Shown: one piece after another, positions 9,548 to 19,240 of the stretch
Layout: each line of letters opens with the position of its first letter
Numbering within the stretch: the first letter of the stretch is position 1
Source: Gimesia benthica
Lineage (GTDB): Bacteria > Planctomycetota > Planctomycetia > Planctomycetales > Planctomycetaceae
Direction of reading: 5' to 3'
Assembly (NCBI RefSeq): GCF_009720525.1
Contig: NZ_CP043930.1
Span: 1,647,501 to 1,711,500 of the forward strand
Length of the DNA stretch: 64,000 nucleotides
Notes under the pieces: generated by a model
What the model saw: the letters and a program-made list of their open reading frames with translations, nothing else
Told to the model about the DNA's origin: nothing
The model's database searches: none
Program-made: the position numbers and the translations under genes

Positions 9548-11107
9548 CTAGACTTCAAAGGAGTTGCCATCTTCCTGATAAACGACCCGATAGAGTTCCG
9601 TGCGGCGGTCGTGCCAGTTCTGGACACTGCCCGATTCGCGGTGACGTCTGAGCTGTTCGAAGTCGAGATCGTGGATAATCACGGTTTCGACATTGGGATT
9701 ACATTCCGCGGCGACGGCGTCGCGGGCGAACTCGACATCCGCGGGAGTAAAGATCCCGGACTGAGCGTAATGGATGTCTGCATTCTCCACGAAAGGTAGG
9801 TTGCCCGTGCAACCGGAAATGGCGACATACAGATGATTTTCCACGCAGCGTGCCTGGGCACAGTGTCTGACGCGGAGATAGCCGTGGCGGGTATCGGTGT
9901 TAAAGGGAACGAAGACGATCTGCGCCCCCTTCTGAGCCGCGATGCGGGTCAGTTCCGGGAACTCAATGTCGTAGCAGATCTGAATGGCGATCCTGCCACA
10001 GTCGGTGTCGAAGACTTCGACGCGGTCGCCGGGGCTCACGCCCCACCATTTGCGTTCGCTGGGGGTGATGTGAATTTTGTACTGCTTGCCGATCGAACCG
10101 TCTCTGCCGAACAGATAGGAGGTGTTATACAGCGTGCCATGCTCGACCACGAACTGCGAACCGCCGATGACGTTGACGTTGTATTTGACCGCCATCTCGG
10201 TGAAGAAATCGAGGTACTGGGGTGTAAATTCCGCCAGCCGACGGGCTGCCTGCCCGGGCCGCGTCGGTTCCACACAGGAGAGAAGTTGCGTAGTAAACAG
10301 TTCCGGAAAGAGAATAAAGTCGCATTTATAATCGGAGGCCGTATCAAGAAAGAACTCGCACTGCTGGGCGAACTCATCGAAGCCTTTGACAGAACGCATC
10401 TGGTACTGGACGACGCAGATACGGATCTGTTCCACCGTGCTGTGGAACTTGCGTTTGGCACCGGGGACGTAATCGAGGTTGGTCCAGTCGAGATAGGTCG
10501 CGTAGCCGCAGGATTCGGTATCGGAGGGCAGGTAATTGGGAATCAGCCCTTCCACGGAGAAGCCGTTGGCCAGCTGTGCGGTGAGAACCTGATCGTAAAT
10601 CGCCTTATCGACCACCTTTTCGATGTATTCGCGTGCCGAGAGGGTTTTGGCATAGTGGTGATAGCCGGGAATGCGACCGGCGATAATGATACGTGCCAGG
10701 TTCTTATTCCGACAGAGTTCCTTGCGGGCATCGTAGAGACGACGGGAAAGCTTCATGCCCCGGAATTCGGGATGGACCATAATTTCGATCCCGTAGAGCG
10801 TATCCCCCTTGGGATTGTGATTGCGGATATAGCCGTCATCGGCGACGGCTTTCCAGTTGTGCCATTCCAGTGCGGGATCATAGTCGAGGATCAGGCTCGA
10901 CGAAGAAGCGGCCAGCCGCCCGTCGATCTCGACGCAGAGTTGTCCCTCCGGGAAGGTTTTGAGCTGGCTCTCGATATGCTCGCATCCCCAGGTCTGCATG
11001 CCGGGAAAACACTGTTTTTCCATTTCCACCAGTTCGTCGAAGTCGTCCATCGTCAACTGGCGAACTTTGATTTTCCATTCAAACTGCTTCAGATCCAGGG
11101 GTTCCAT
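9548..11107 (-). CDS. GNAT acetyltransferase-nitrilase fusion (YhcX-like)
   Basis: 519 residues. Residues ~15-210 form a GNAT acetyltransferase domain ([17 protein letters not shown]; acetyl-CoA region around [16 protein letters not shown]). Residues ~226-505 form a carbon-nitrogen hydrolase with the Glu-Lys-Cys triad in order: [26 protein letters not shown]. The two-domain order is that of Bacillus YhcX and similar proteins of unknown substrate. Cytoplasmic. AGAAAGA upstream of the ATG supports the start. It is a single gene on the corA strand, 104 bases away. Confidence 0.92.
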   Translation of the reverse strand: MEPLDLKQFEWKIKVRQLTMDDFDELVEMEKQCFPGMQTWGCEHIESQLKTFPEGQLCVEIDGRLAASSSSLILDYDPALEWHNWKAVADDGYIRNHNPKGDTLYGIEIMVHPEFRGMKLSRRLYDARKELCRNKNLARIIIAGRIPGYHHYAKTLSAREYIEKVVDKAIYDQVLTAQLANGFSVEGLIPNYLPSDTESCGYATYLDWTNLDYVPGAKRKFHSTVEQIRICVVQYQMRSVKGFDEFAQQCEFFLDTASDYKCDFILFPELFTTQLLSCVEPTRPGQAARRLAEFTPQYLDFFTEMAVKYNVNVIGGSQFVVEHGTLYNTSYLFGRDGSIGKQYKIHITPSERKWWGVSPGDRVEVFDTDCGRIAIQICYDIEFPELTRIAAQKGAQIVFVPFNTDTRHGYLRVRHCAQARCVENHLYVAISGCTGNLPFVENADIHYAQSGIFTPADVEFARDAVAAECNPNVETVIIHDLDFEQLRRHRESGSVQNWHDRRTELYRVVYQEDGNSFEV

Positions 11108-11240
11108 GATGCATCTTTCTAAAATGTTCGGCGTCAGCTATTACGGCTCTATTATCTTCTCTGAACGCGATTTTGAACAGAGGCGTTTTTGTAGATTGCG
11201 GGAACAAGGCGTCAGAATTGAAATTGAAGGTGAAAGTCTG

Positions 11241-11714
11241 CTACGCATCGCTGAGATTCTGTGCGGACATCTGTGGATCAAACAGGGTTCTGATTTCAGA
11301 GTCCCGCAGCAGGATCAGCGTCCAGATCCCGAGGATGGTTCCCAGGGGAACGGAGACGCAGACCAGGGCAGCCCCGACCACACACCCGGTGAGGTGACGC
11401 GCCTGCAGAATCGAGACGCCGGTCAACAGGCAGATGACGGGATAAGCCCAGAGACAGATCTCCACGAGCGTAACCGCGGTCTGCATGATCGAGCGAAACC
11501 GGGCGGAGACCTGTTCCGTCGCCTGCTTCTGTGCGGGCCGTTCAATGATCTGCTGCATCCCCTCATTGATCGCGGAGATCATCGGGTACACAGCCAGCAG
11601 CAGAGTCAGATGCAGGACGCCCCAGAGGATCAGCAGCTTACCGGCCCGCTTGAGCCGCGTTTGTTTCTGTTCGTTCAAAAGAACCTCAAGAGTTTGATTT
11701 GCAGACAGATTCAC
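11241..11714 (-). CDS. Small integral membrane protein, tandem paralogue 3
   Basis: 157 residues with four predicted membrane segments (LLILWGVLHLTLLLAVYP, VEICLWAYPVICLLTGVSIL, CVVGAALVCVSVPLGTILG, WTLILL). The last helix pair carries a motif shared with the next two upstream genes: C-x-V-G followed ~12 residues later by PLGT-x-LGIW. The tail lacks the DFLD ending of the other two copies. Function unknown; the conserved PLGT helix probably packs in the membrane. Confidence 0.75.
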   Translation of the reverse strand: MNLSANQTLEVLLNEQKQTRLKRAGKLLILWGVLHLTLLLAVYPMISAINEGMQQIIERPAQKQATEQVSARFRSIMQTAVTLVEICLWAYPVICLLTGVSILQARHLTGCVVGAALVCVSVPLGTILGIWTLILLRDSEIRTLFDPQMSAQNLSDA

Positions 11715-11781
11715 AACGGGGGAATTATGGTCGACAGAGTTGTTCTGTCAATGTTCGTGCTGCCACAGAAGCAGAAATATT

Positions 11782-12222
11782 TCAATCGAGGAAGTCCGTT
11801 TCCCCCAGTTCGGTCTGTTCCTGGAACAGCTGTTTTGTGTTCCGGTTACAGAGTACGAACAACGCCCAGCCGCTGAGGATGGTCCCCAGAGGAAATGCAA
11901 TCAGCGTCACAATAGCCCCGACAATACAGGATCGATGACTGAACCGTTTCAAGATAAAAGCACCGGTCAGGAGACTGATTACCGTGAAGCCGATCGAGAA
12001 AATCAGCATGCCCAGCAGAAAGCTCTGCTGCACCGCACGCTGCTCTTTAAAGCCGTCATACGGTTTTCCATCGGGAGTGCGGAGATCTGCATTCGCGAGA
12101 GAGTTCGCGTTAACCTGCTCCTCAACCCGGCTCAAAAACACCAGGTTGAAGATCGAGAGCATCCCCAGGATCAGAAACAGGGTGCCAATCAGGTTGAGCT
12201 GGCTGGCCTTGGTCATGGGCAT
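11782..12222 (-). CDS. Small integral membrane protein, tandem paralogue 2
   Basis: 146 residues, four membrane segments, with the shared CIVGAIVTLIAFPLGTILSGW block and a conserved tail (LFQEQTELGETDFLD). Two residues in the loop between the first helices are charged (RVEEQVNANS). It is the middle member of three same-strand paralogues separated by short gaps (20 and 67 bases), most simply one operon. Confidence 0.75.
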   Translation of the reverse strand: MPMTKASQLNLIGTLFLILGMLSIFNLVFLSRVEEQVNANSLANADLRTPDGKPYDGFKEQRAVQQSFLLGMLIFSIGFTVISLLTGAFILKRFSHRSCIVGAIVTLIAFPLGTILSGWALFVLCNRNTKQLFQEQTELGETDFLD

Positions 12223-12242
12223 CAGAGGGATTCCTCAAACAT

Positions 12243-12698
12243 TCAGTCCAGAAAGTCGGAGTCGCCCAGATCGGTCCGCTCAGCAAACAGGGGACGGGTG
12301 TGCTTATCATACAGGGTCAGTAACGACCAGATTCCCAGAGCCGTCCCCAGCGGAAAGGAAATACAGATCAGAGCAGAACCGACGACGCAGAACGTGAAGT
12401 GCCTTCTACGGCGGATGTTGATGCCGGTTGCCAGCAGAAAACCACCTAAGACGAGAGATAAGACACCGACCAGGACGTACAGGACAATAAATGCAGACTG
12501 CATCTCCCGGAACATTTTCCGGGGATCGGGGCCCTCACGAGGACGCGGAAAATCCATATTCATGACAGATTGCATCATCATGAAGTGGACCGGAATAAAC
12601 AATACCATGAGCAGACTGAAGCCGGCCAGTACCATAAACAGGATACTGATGACATTGAGCTGTTTCTCAATCTTTTCGGTTTCAAGGGATCTCTGCAT
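12243..12698 (-). CDS. Small integral membrane protein, tandem paralogue 1
   Basis: 151 residues from the ATG at 12698, which has a GGAG site; the longer ORF start would add 24 polar residues with no ribosome site. Four membrane segments, shared block CVVGSALICISFPLGTALGIW, tail ADRTDLG-like (ERTDLGDSDFLD). A Met-rich loop (HFMMMQSVMNMDFPRPREGPD) lies between helices one and two. It is the first gene of the three-gene cluster. Confidence 0.75.
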   Translation of the reverse strand: MQRSLETEKIEKQLNVISILFMVLAGFSLLMVLFIPVHFMMMQSVMNMDFPRPREGPDPRKMFREMQSAFIVLYVLVGVLSLVLGGFLLATGINIRRRRHFTFCVVGSALICISFPLGTALGIWSLLTLYDKHTRPLFAERTDLGDSDFLD

Positions 12699-13329
12699 GG
12701 CGGCAATACTCCGGCAATCGGATGAACGTGGGGACCCTTTGATCTTAGTGGACCATTTCCGAGAGAGCAAATCCCAGTGTGAACATTGGATTGAGAAAGT
12801 GGATCGATATAGATTCTCTGGGCTTCATAGGACGGGTTTCAACCAGGCAAGTCCACCCCGAACTGGGCCGTCGTGCCCTGCCTGGCGATCTTGGAGGCTT
12901 CCCGTACGTAAGCGATTGTCCGAATTTGAATTAGGTATCACCGGCGGTTACCGGGTAAGACGGTCCCCAAAATTTTCCAGAAATTTCCAATTTTTTTCCG
13001 TTGCTTTTTAAACTTTGGAGTGTTTAATGTCGCGTCAGCTTGAAAAAGCAATCGCAACAGGCATTTTCTTTTCGTCCCGGCGCTCAGCTATTGGTCTCGC
13101 ACAGGCTCTGTTGATACGAGTTGCTGTTCCAACACAAATTTTGCGTTCTTATCGTGAGATTTACGAACTACACAGCATCATTCTGCGAGCCCCTCCAGGG
13201 CAGGTCCCTTTAGCCTTATTTCTGTCTCAAACCTGCTGCGTATACGTTTTCGGTACCTCCGGAAACAGGATAAGAATACAAGATTCTTGTTTTCCATTTC
13301 TTTCTTTTTATCCTTGTTCGGAGACGAAA
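12699..13329. other. 630-base intergenic region and DUF1559 leader
   Basis: Between the divergent membrane-protein operon and the prepilin-like gene. An ORF frame is open from 13015 into the next gene, but the prepilin leader must be N-terminal, so I treat 13015-13329 as leader sequence. No RNA family recognised; AT-rich around 12970-13020. Confidence 0.5.
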
Positions 13330-14268
<939 letters not shown>

Positions 14269-14294
14269 TTCACGACACGTGATGACAAGACGAT

Positions 14295-14327
14295 CCCGGT
14301 TTCCGCATCTGGCTGAAACCGGGTTTT
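14295..14327 (+). terminator. Terminator/attenuator between DUF1559 gene and lipoprotein gene
   Basis: Stem CCCGGTTTC / GAAACCGGG, an 11-base loop and TTTT. It lies in the 92-base gap, so it may reduce rather than abolish expression of the downstream partner. Confidence 0.7.
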
Positions 14328-14360
14328 GCAATATTACTCCAGCACAGGAATGCTATTTTA

Positions 14361-14888
14361 ATGTACCAGGAAACCAAACTGACGCTTCAGGCCGCACAGC
14401 CGAGGCGCGTTCTCACACTGTTATTCTTGACCGTCCCCCTGGTCTGCCTGGGATGCTCCCGGGGTGGGGATGACATCAAACTGGCCCCGGTCTCCGGGGT
14501 AGTGACGATGGACGGAAAACCGCTGACCAACGCCGTCGTGATTTTTTCACCGCAAAAGGGGAATCCCTCGTCAGGTCGCACTGACAGCTCCGGGAACTAC
14601 ACGCTGACATACCGTGATCAACTGAAGGGAGCCGTTCCAGGCCCTCACAGTATCACCATCATCACTGCCCCGCCGGAAAGCCCCCGCCAGTCTGAAGACT
14701 CTGGCGTTGCGGAAGTGATTCCCGTTGACACCTTTGCCAACTCCGATCAGGGGGTTCCCAAGCTGAAACTTCCCAAGGATACTTTCAAGAAAGATTCGAT
14801 TCCAGAACGGTATAACAGCAAATCCGAACTGAAAAAAGAGGTCGTCGAAGGCAAAAACAAGTTCGATTTTGAGCTGCAGTCCAAGTAG
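14361..14888 (+). CDS. Lipoprotein with transthyretin/carboxypeptidase-regulatory-like domain
   Basis: 175 residues. The signal peptide ends in a lipobox (VCLGC, Cys ~32). A beta-sandwich domain of the carboxypeptidase-regulatory type follows (VSGVVTMDGKPLTNAVVIFSP; TDSSGNYTLTY). The Lys-rich C-terminus has the family ending (IPERYNSKSELKKEVVEGKNKFDFEL). This protein follows DUF1559 genes throughout Planctomycetes, so a joint role at the cell surface is likely but unproven. Confidence 0.88.
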   Translation: MYQETKLTLQAAQPRRVLTLLFLTVPLVCLGCSRGGDDIKLAPVSGVVTMDGKPLTNAVVIFSPQKGNPSSGRTDSSGNYTLTYRDQLKGAVPGPHSITIITAPPESPRQSEDSGVAEVIPVDTFANSDQGVPKLKLPKDTFKKDSIPERYNSKSELKKEVVEGKNKFDFELQSK

Positions 14889-14936
14889 AGTTCCCCTGTA
14901 GCGGGAGACTGAATACGGTGATGCAAGACTGTTCGA

Positions 14937-16070
14937 CTATTCCGCTGCAGTCGCTTCGCCATTGCCTTCCGAGTGCTGGCGGAGCTGCTGTGCTTCGTCA
15001 GTGGGCTCTTCGACCACGAGGTTGGTCGAAAGCTCTTCAGCGACCTGTCCTTCCAGGCTGTCCACTTCAGAGCGGGAACGCCTGATCCGGGAGAGCCTGG
15101 TCTCGGGAGGCAGTTTGCCAAGGTGACAGACCGGCTCACCGGGGCTGATCGCGGGCAGCGTGGTCATCCCGATGACGACCGAATCGAAGGGTGCATACAG
15201 CATGCTGCGTTCGCGGCCCAGAATCGTAGTGTTGGTCGCCAGGGGCTGATCTTTTTCGACAATATCACCGGGCTTAACGTGAAACTTGAGGAAGCCTCCC
15301 CGCTCGGCACGGACCCAGCTGGCCTTATCGATGATGACCTGGTAATCGGGACTCTCATGTTCCCCTTCAAGCATTTCGAGATCGCGGAGCACGTTCTTCA
15401 CCCCTCGCACCGCCGACTCCACAATGCCCGGCTCGACCTTCCAGACCTCGCCCCCTTCCATGATGATGGTCGGACAGCCGATGGAACAGGCTTCACGTCG
15501 GAAAGCTCCCTGGGGTCCCTTGCCATTGATGATGACTTCGGAGCCAAATGCCTGGGCCAGCCGTCGAACTTCCTTATTGGAGAGGTCACCTCTAACGTTG
15601 GGATAGTTGGTTCGCCGCACCGACGCGGTGTGCAGGTCGATTCCATAGTCACTGCGAGAAACGATTTCGTCGAAGATGATCCGCGCCATGCGACTGGCCA
15701 GGCTGCCATTCGCGGAGCCGGGGAATGAACGGTTCAAGTCGCGTCGATCCGGAAGATAACGCGAGTGCCGGTCAAAGGCGAGCAGATTCAGTACGGGTAC
15801 GAAAATCACGGAGCCCCGCAGCAGATGCAATTCTGTATCCTGGATCAGATTACGGATCGCCCCGGTGCCGTTGATTTCATCGCCGTGCAGCGCAGCCGTC
15901 ACAAAGACTACCGGCCCGTCTTCCTTGGCGCGGCGGATATGAATAGGAATCTTTACATTCATACTGCTGTAGCTTTCGCTGACAGCCAGCTTCACATCAC
16001 GGGAAGTGCCGGGGGGAATCGGGTCGCCATTCCACTGGTCGATCGATTTACGCGGACGGATTTTCTTCAT
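14937..16070 (-). CDS. Succinylglutamate desuccinylase/aspartoacylase-family zinc hydrolase
   Basis: 377 residues, cytoplasmic. Zinc-carboxypeptidase-like core with ALHGDEINGTGAIRNL near 60-75 (metal His and Glu), DRRDLNRSFPG near 107, GIDLHTAS near 143 (third metal ligand) and EGGEVWKVE near 205. The C-terminal barrel is typical of AstE-like proteins. It lies 12 bases after the RimK-like ligase gene. The gene set suggests it removes or processes amino acid tags added by the ligase (inference); the standard AstE role in arginine breakdown is not supported by the neighbours. Confidence 0.88.
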   Translation of the reverse strand: MKKIRPRKSIDQWNGDPIPPGTSRDVKLAVSESYSSMNVKIPIHIRRAKEDGPVVFVTAALHGDEINGTGAIRNLIQDTELHLLRGSVIFVPVLNLLAFDRHSRYLPDRRDLNRSFPGSANGSLASRMARIIFDEIVSRSDYGIDLHTASVRRTNYPNVRGDLSNKEVRRLAQAFGSEVIINGKGPQGAFRREACSIGCPTIIMEGGEVWKVEPGIVESAVRGVKNVLRDLEMLEGEHESPDYQVIIDKASWVRAERGGFLKFHVKPGDIVEKDQPLATNTTILGRERSMLYAPFDSVVIGMTTLPAISPGEPVCHLGKLPPETRLSRIRRSRSEVDSLEGQVAEELSTNLVVEEPTDEAQQLRQHSEGNGEATAAE

Positions 16071-16082
16071 CTAACGTCAGCC

Positions 16083-17327
16083 TTATTCAGTGCCTGAGGC
16101 ATCGCTTGCTCCGTGCCCGGCTTCCGAGAGCACCTCTTCAGCCACCGGCAGATCCGGCAAATCCATGACTTTGGGCCGCCTCTTACGACGGGTTTTAGCA
16201 GGAATCAGATCCCGCATGAAGTCGAGTTTTCCAAAACAGAGCAGCCGGTCATTGGACTCCAGTACCCGATCTGAACGGGGGTTGGGGATCACCGTCGTCC
16301 CGCGATAGAGCGTCAGGACGTTGATATCCTTATCCCGCAGGCCCGAAGCCTGGATCGTCTTGCCCACATATTCAGAACCTTCGGGAATATAAATCTCGGT
16401 CACGCCATATCCACGACTGACGGTGAGCCGTTGCCTGAGATCGATTTCCGGGAAATCCACCTGGGCAGCGATGTAGTCAATGATCGCACCGGCGATATCC
16501 AGCTGGGTACATTTTTCGATCCCTTCCAGCCCCGGCGAGGAATTGACTTCCATGATCTGGGGACCGTCTTTGCCCTCAAGCATATCAACGCCGGCGACCT
16601 TCAGACCCATGATTTGAGAAGCCCGGACTGCGGTCTTACAATAGGTTTCATCGAGAACGACCGGTTCGGTCAGACCGCCACGGTGGACGTTGCTGCGGAA
16701 CTCCTGTCCCTGAGCGACACGCCGCATGGCAGCCACAACACGATCCCCGACCACAAACGCCCGGATATCGCGTCCCTTACTTTCCGCGACGAACTTCTGG
16801 ATCAGCACGTTCTGCTTCTGGTTCTGCAGCAGTTCGATGATAGCCTCCGCGGACTTCACGGATTCCGCCAGCAATACACCGATCCCCTGCGTTCCTTCCA
16901 GCAGTTTGATGACAACCGGTGCGCCCCCTACCCGTTCGATTGCGGGGAGCACATCTTTTTTATCGCGAACGAATGTCGTCTGCGGAATGCCGATCTGGTG
17001 TCGGCTGAGGATCTGCAGGCTACGGAGTTTATCGCGCGAATTGGTAATACCCGCCGAGGTGTTGGCACAGAAAATGTCCATCTGCTCGAACTGCCTGACG
17101 ACGGCGGTTCCGAAGTAGGTGATCGAGGCGCCGACACGTGGGAGGACCGCATCGTAATCGGAGATCGATTTCTGTCGAAAAAACAGGTCGGGTTCGGCCT
17201 GTTTGAGATCGATGGCAAATTTGAGTGTGTTGAGAACCTTGACTTTAAATCCGCGGTGTTCGGCAGCTTCGCGCAACCGCCGCGTACTGTAACATCTCGG
17301 GCTGCACGACAGGATTGCCAGTTTCAT
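16083..17327 (-). CDS. rimK: RimK-family ATP-grasp amino-acid ligase with C-terminal RCK_C/TrkA-C domain
   Basis: 414 residues; AAGGA seven bases before the ATG. Residues 1-290 match RimK: MKLAILSCSPRCYSTRRL, the pre-ATP-grasp domain (PRVGASITYFGTAVVRQFE), ATP-grasp residues VIKLLEGTQGIGV and the Mg site QIMEVNSSPGLEGIE. RimK adds glutamate residues to ribosomal protein S6 C-terminus. Residues ~300-375 are an added TrkA-C/RCK_C-like domain (GYGVTEIYIPEGSEYVGKTI, NVLTLYRG, ESNDRLLCFG), usually a ligand sensor, so activity may be controlled by a small molecule. Same operon as the protease upstream and the hydrolase downstream. Confidence 0.92.
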   Translation of the reverse strand: MKLAILSCSPRCYSTRRLREAAEHRGFKVKVLNTLKFAIDLKQAEPDLFFRQKSISDYDAVLPRVGASITYFGTAVVRQFEQMDIFCANTSAGITNSRDKLRSLQILSRHQIGIPQTTFVRDKKDVLPAIERVGGAPVVIKLLEGTQGIGVLLAESVKSAEAIIELLQNQKQNVLIQKFVAESKGRDIRAFVVGDRVVAAMRRVAQGQEFRSNVHRGGLTEPVVLDETYCKTAVRASQIMGLKVAGVDMLEGKDGPQIMEVNSSPGLEGIEKCTQLDIAGAIIDYIAAQVDFPEIDLRQRLTVSRGYGVTEIYIPEGSEYVGKTIQASGLRDKDINVLTLYRGTTVIPNPRSDRVLESNDRLLCFGKLDFMRDLIPAKTRRKRRPKVMDLPDLPVAEEVLSEAGHGASDASGTE

Positions 17328-17372
17328 GAGTTATCCTTTTCTAACCTGATTCTGCAGTGAATAAGGCTGCAC

Positions 17373-17855
17373 TCAGGTTCGTTTCTCTCGAGGAGGCTTA
17401 CCGCCATAGTAAGATTTACCCGCATCCACAAAAAAACGCTGACGGAACGCCTCGCGTCCGAGCAGCATTCGGAAGCCCATTTCATCCCGATTGGCCAGCG
17501 TCAGTTCCACGGGCCAGTTGAAGCCGAGAAGTTCGATATTGGTCACAATGACAGGTCGCATGGTTGCCTTGCCACTGGAACTGCGAACCGAGCGATATTC
17601 GAAGATGCGGGCCTCAGCTTCGACGACTTCGTGTGTCCGGCGCTGGACAGGGTGTACCTTGAAGCGAATCCATTCCTCCTGATCTCGCTCAAACCGATGC
17701 AGGTCATAAGCATGCAACGATGAGGAACGTGCTCCCGTATCAACTTTGGCTTTGATCAGGCCAATTCCCAGATCTGGAAGACTGATCCATTCACGCCAAC
17801 CGATGACTGCGGGATCAGATTTTTGTTTTTTCTTGCTCTGCAGTGTCTTCCTCAC
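17373..17855 (-). CDS. RimB-like retropepsin-type protease (ATP-dependent zinc protease family)
   Basis: 160 residues from a GTG at 17855 (GGAGG 11 bases upstream; no in-frame ATG). The pfam05618 fold is clear: GWREWISLPDLGIGLIKAKVDTGA with the D-T-G-A catalytic motif, RSSSLHA, RPVIVTNIELLGFNWPVELTLANR and MLLGREAF. In Pseudomonas the RimB protein of this family works with RimK on S6 tagging. First gene of the three-gene operon (45 bases before rimK). Cytoplasmic. Confidence 0.9.
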   Translation of the reverse strand: MRKTLQSKKKQKSDPAVIGWREWISLPDLGIGLIKAKVDTGARSSSLHAYDLHRFERDQEEWIRFKVHPVQRRTHEVVEAEARIFEYRSVRSSSGKATMRPVIVTNIELLGFNWPVELTLANRDEMGFRMLLGREAFRQRFFVDAGKSYYGGKPPREKRT

Positions 17856-18107
17856 TTCGCTGCATCGCCTCCATTGCGTTATTCAAGGGGTCAATATCGT
17901 TCGATTTTACAGGACTTTGAGTGTGATCGCCAGTAAAGCCGCCTGAATTCAGCGATTTCCGGCTTTGAATTTGTCTTTATTCACGAAAACGCTGGACAAA
18001 TCCGTTGGTGAATCTCGCGCTCTGATCCTCATAGTCTCTCTGAAGTGGCTAATCGAATTCGATGTGAAGGTCCGGTTCAGACAAGTTTCTGCAGACCGGC
18101 ACGAAAA

Positions 18108-18136
18108 CAGGCGATGCCCAAGGTGAACATCGCCTG
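18108..18136. terminator. Bidirectional terminator
   Basis: Stem CAGGCGATG / CATCGCCTG with an 11-base loop. T runs occur on both sides (TTTTTT at 18141-18146 on plus, TTTT at 18107-18104 on minus). On the minus strand it ends the PDZ-protein gene before the RimB operon. Confidence 0.8.
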
Positions 18137-18164
18137 TGAATTTTTTCGATTAAGCTTAATTCGC

Positions 18165-18923
18165 TTACTTATCAGAGAGGCTGCCTTCGAAGTCCATGGG
18201 CATCGAAGAGTTCAGCTTGGGAGCGTACTCATAAGGAGCCGCATACTGATACTGCATGGGTGCTTTGGGATTGGCAAGATATTCATCATCGTTACCAAAG
18301 TTGGCAGCATTCGGAAACTGGGGAGTGAAAGTCCGTGGAGGATTTCCACCAGCAGGAGCGTTGATCCGCTCGGCCCAACCCAGTGTCACATTGACTTTGC
18401 TGACAGCGCCTTTTTCTCCCACCTGGATTACAGAGAGGGTCACGTTCTGCCCCGGCTGTGCCTTGGCCAGAAGAGCGTTCAACTGACGTACGGAAGCCAG
18501 ACGATGCTTGCCGAACGAAAGAATGATGTCGTATTTCATCAGCCCTGCTTTGTCGGCAGGTGAGCCGGGAGCGACATGCATGATGACCACACCATACCCC
18601 GGATTGCCATCCAGGTTCGTTCCGACACCAGTCCACCAGTCGGGTGCACCATTTGTCAGATGAGCGGCCAGAGGACCGGAAGCATCTGTGGCAACAACCC
18701 CCAGGGTCGCTTTGTAATACTTCGAATAATGCTGATTCAATCGCGCTTTGTGTGCTTCACTCATCAGAGCAGCATACTTCTGGCGGGGAGACAGATTCGG
18801 ATCAATACTTTGGGGAGCAGCATTGGGAGCAGATTCCTGCGCCTGTGATTCGTAGTTCACGATCAAAAAGAGTGTGAGAAGACAAAGCAAGCCCTTGCTC
18901 GTTATAGACTTCTGCAGATTCAT
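18165..18923 (-). CDS. Secreted PDZ-domain protein
   Basis: 252 residues. Signal peptide 1-28 (GLLCLLTLFLIVNYESQAQ). A PDZ domain covers ~100-180 with the carboxylate-binding loop GYGVVIMHVAPGSPADKAGLMKYDIILSFG and VRQLNALLAKAQPGQNVTLSV. No protease domain is attached. The C-terminus is Pro/Tyr-rich (APMQYQYAAPYEYAPKL). It probably binds peptide C-termini of other exported proteins; the partner is unknown. Single gene, with a terminator directly downstream. Confidence 0.82.
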   Translation of the reverse strand: MNLQKSITSKGLLCLLTLFLIVNYESQAQESAPNAAPQSIDPNLSPRQKYAALMSEAHKARLNQHYSKYYKATLGVVATDASGPLAAHLTNGAPDWWTGVGTNLDGNPGYGVVIMHVAPGSPADKAGLMKYDIILSFGKHRLASVRQLNALLAKAQPGQNVTLSVIQVGEKGAVSKVNVTLGWAERINAPAGGNPPRTFTPQFPNAANFGNDDEYLANPKAPMQYQYAAPYEYAPKLNSSMPMDFEGSLSDK

Positions 18924-19054
18924 CTTGGTAACCCTTTATCTCAAAATATGTACGAGACACATGATATTTCTGATTGCTGAGCTTCTCGACCTGAGGGCAA
19001 TCAAACAATCGCCGCACTCAACGTATTTACCCTATCCTAGCTTACGCATATACC

Positions 19055-19082
19055 TTGTCAAACACGGATTCAGAAATATGAT
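19055..19082 (+). promoter_or_regulatory. Putative sigma-70 promoter of the sulfatase
   Basis: TTGTCA, 16-base spacer, TATGAT (each 5/6 to consensus) in the 317-base divergent gap (18924-19240) between the PDZ gene and the sulfatase. It would give a leader of about 150 bases. The rest of the gap shows nothing else. Confidence 0.45.
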
Positions 19083-19240
19083 GATTCCAGGCAACACTCA
19101 TTTATCCAGAAGTCCACTAACCGTAATTCCCCACGAATCGGCAACTGATTCTGGAAGCCAGCCCGAGGAGTGGTTAAGCTGAGAAAAGTCGGGATCCCGG
19201 CTTCCGAACATTCTTAAGACGCTCAACAGAAAGAATCATT

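Noticed and set aside
9833-11122. 429-codon plus-strand ORF opposite the GNAT-nitrilase
   Set aside because: Minus frame contains both catalytic domains complete; the plus ORF has no recognisable domain or ribosome site.
11740-13011. 423-codon plus-strand ORF across the membrane paralogues
   Set aside because: It runs antisense through three related membrane genes and is rich in R/S/Q without any domain.
13015-13329. N-terminal extension of the DUF1559 protein
   Set aside because: The prepilin cleavage site must be near the N-terminus and a GGAG site precedes the ATG at 13330.
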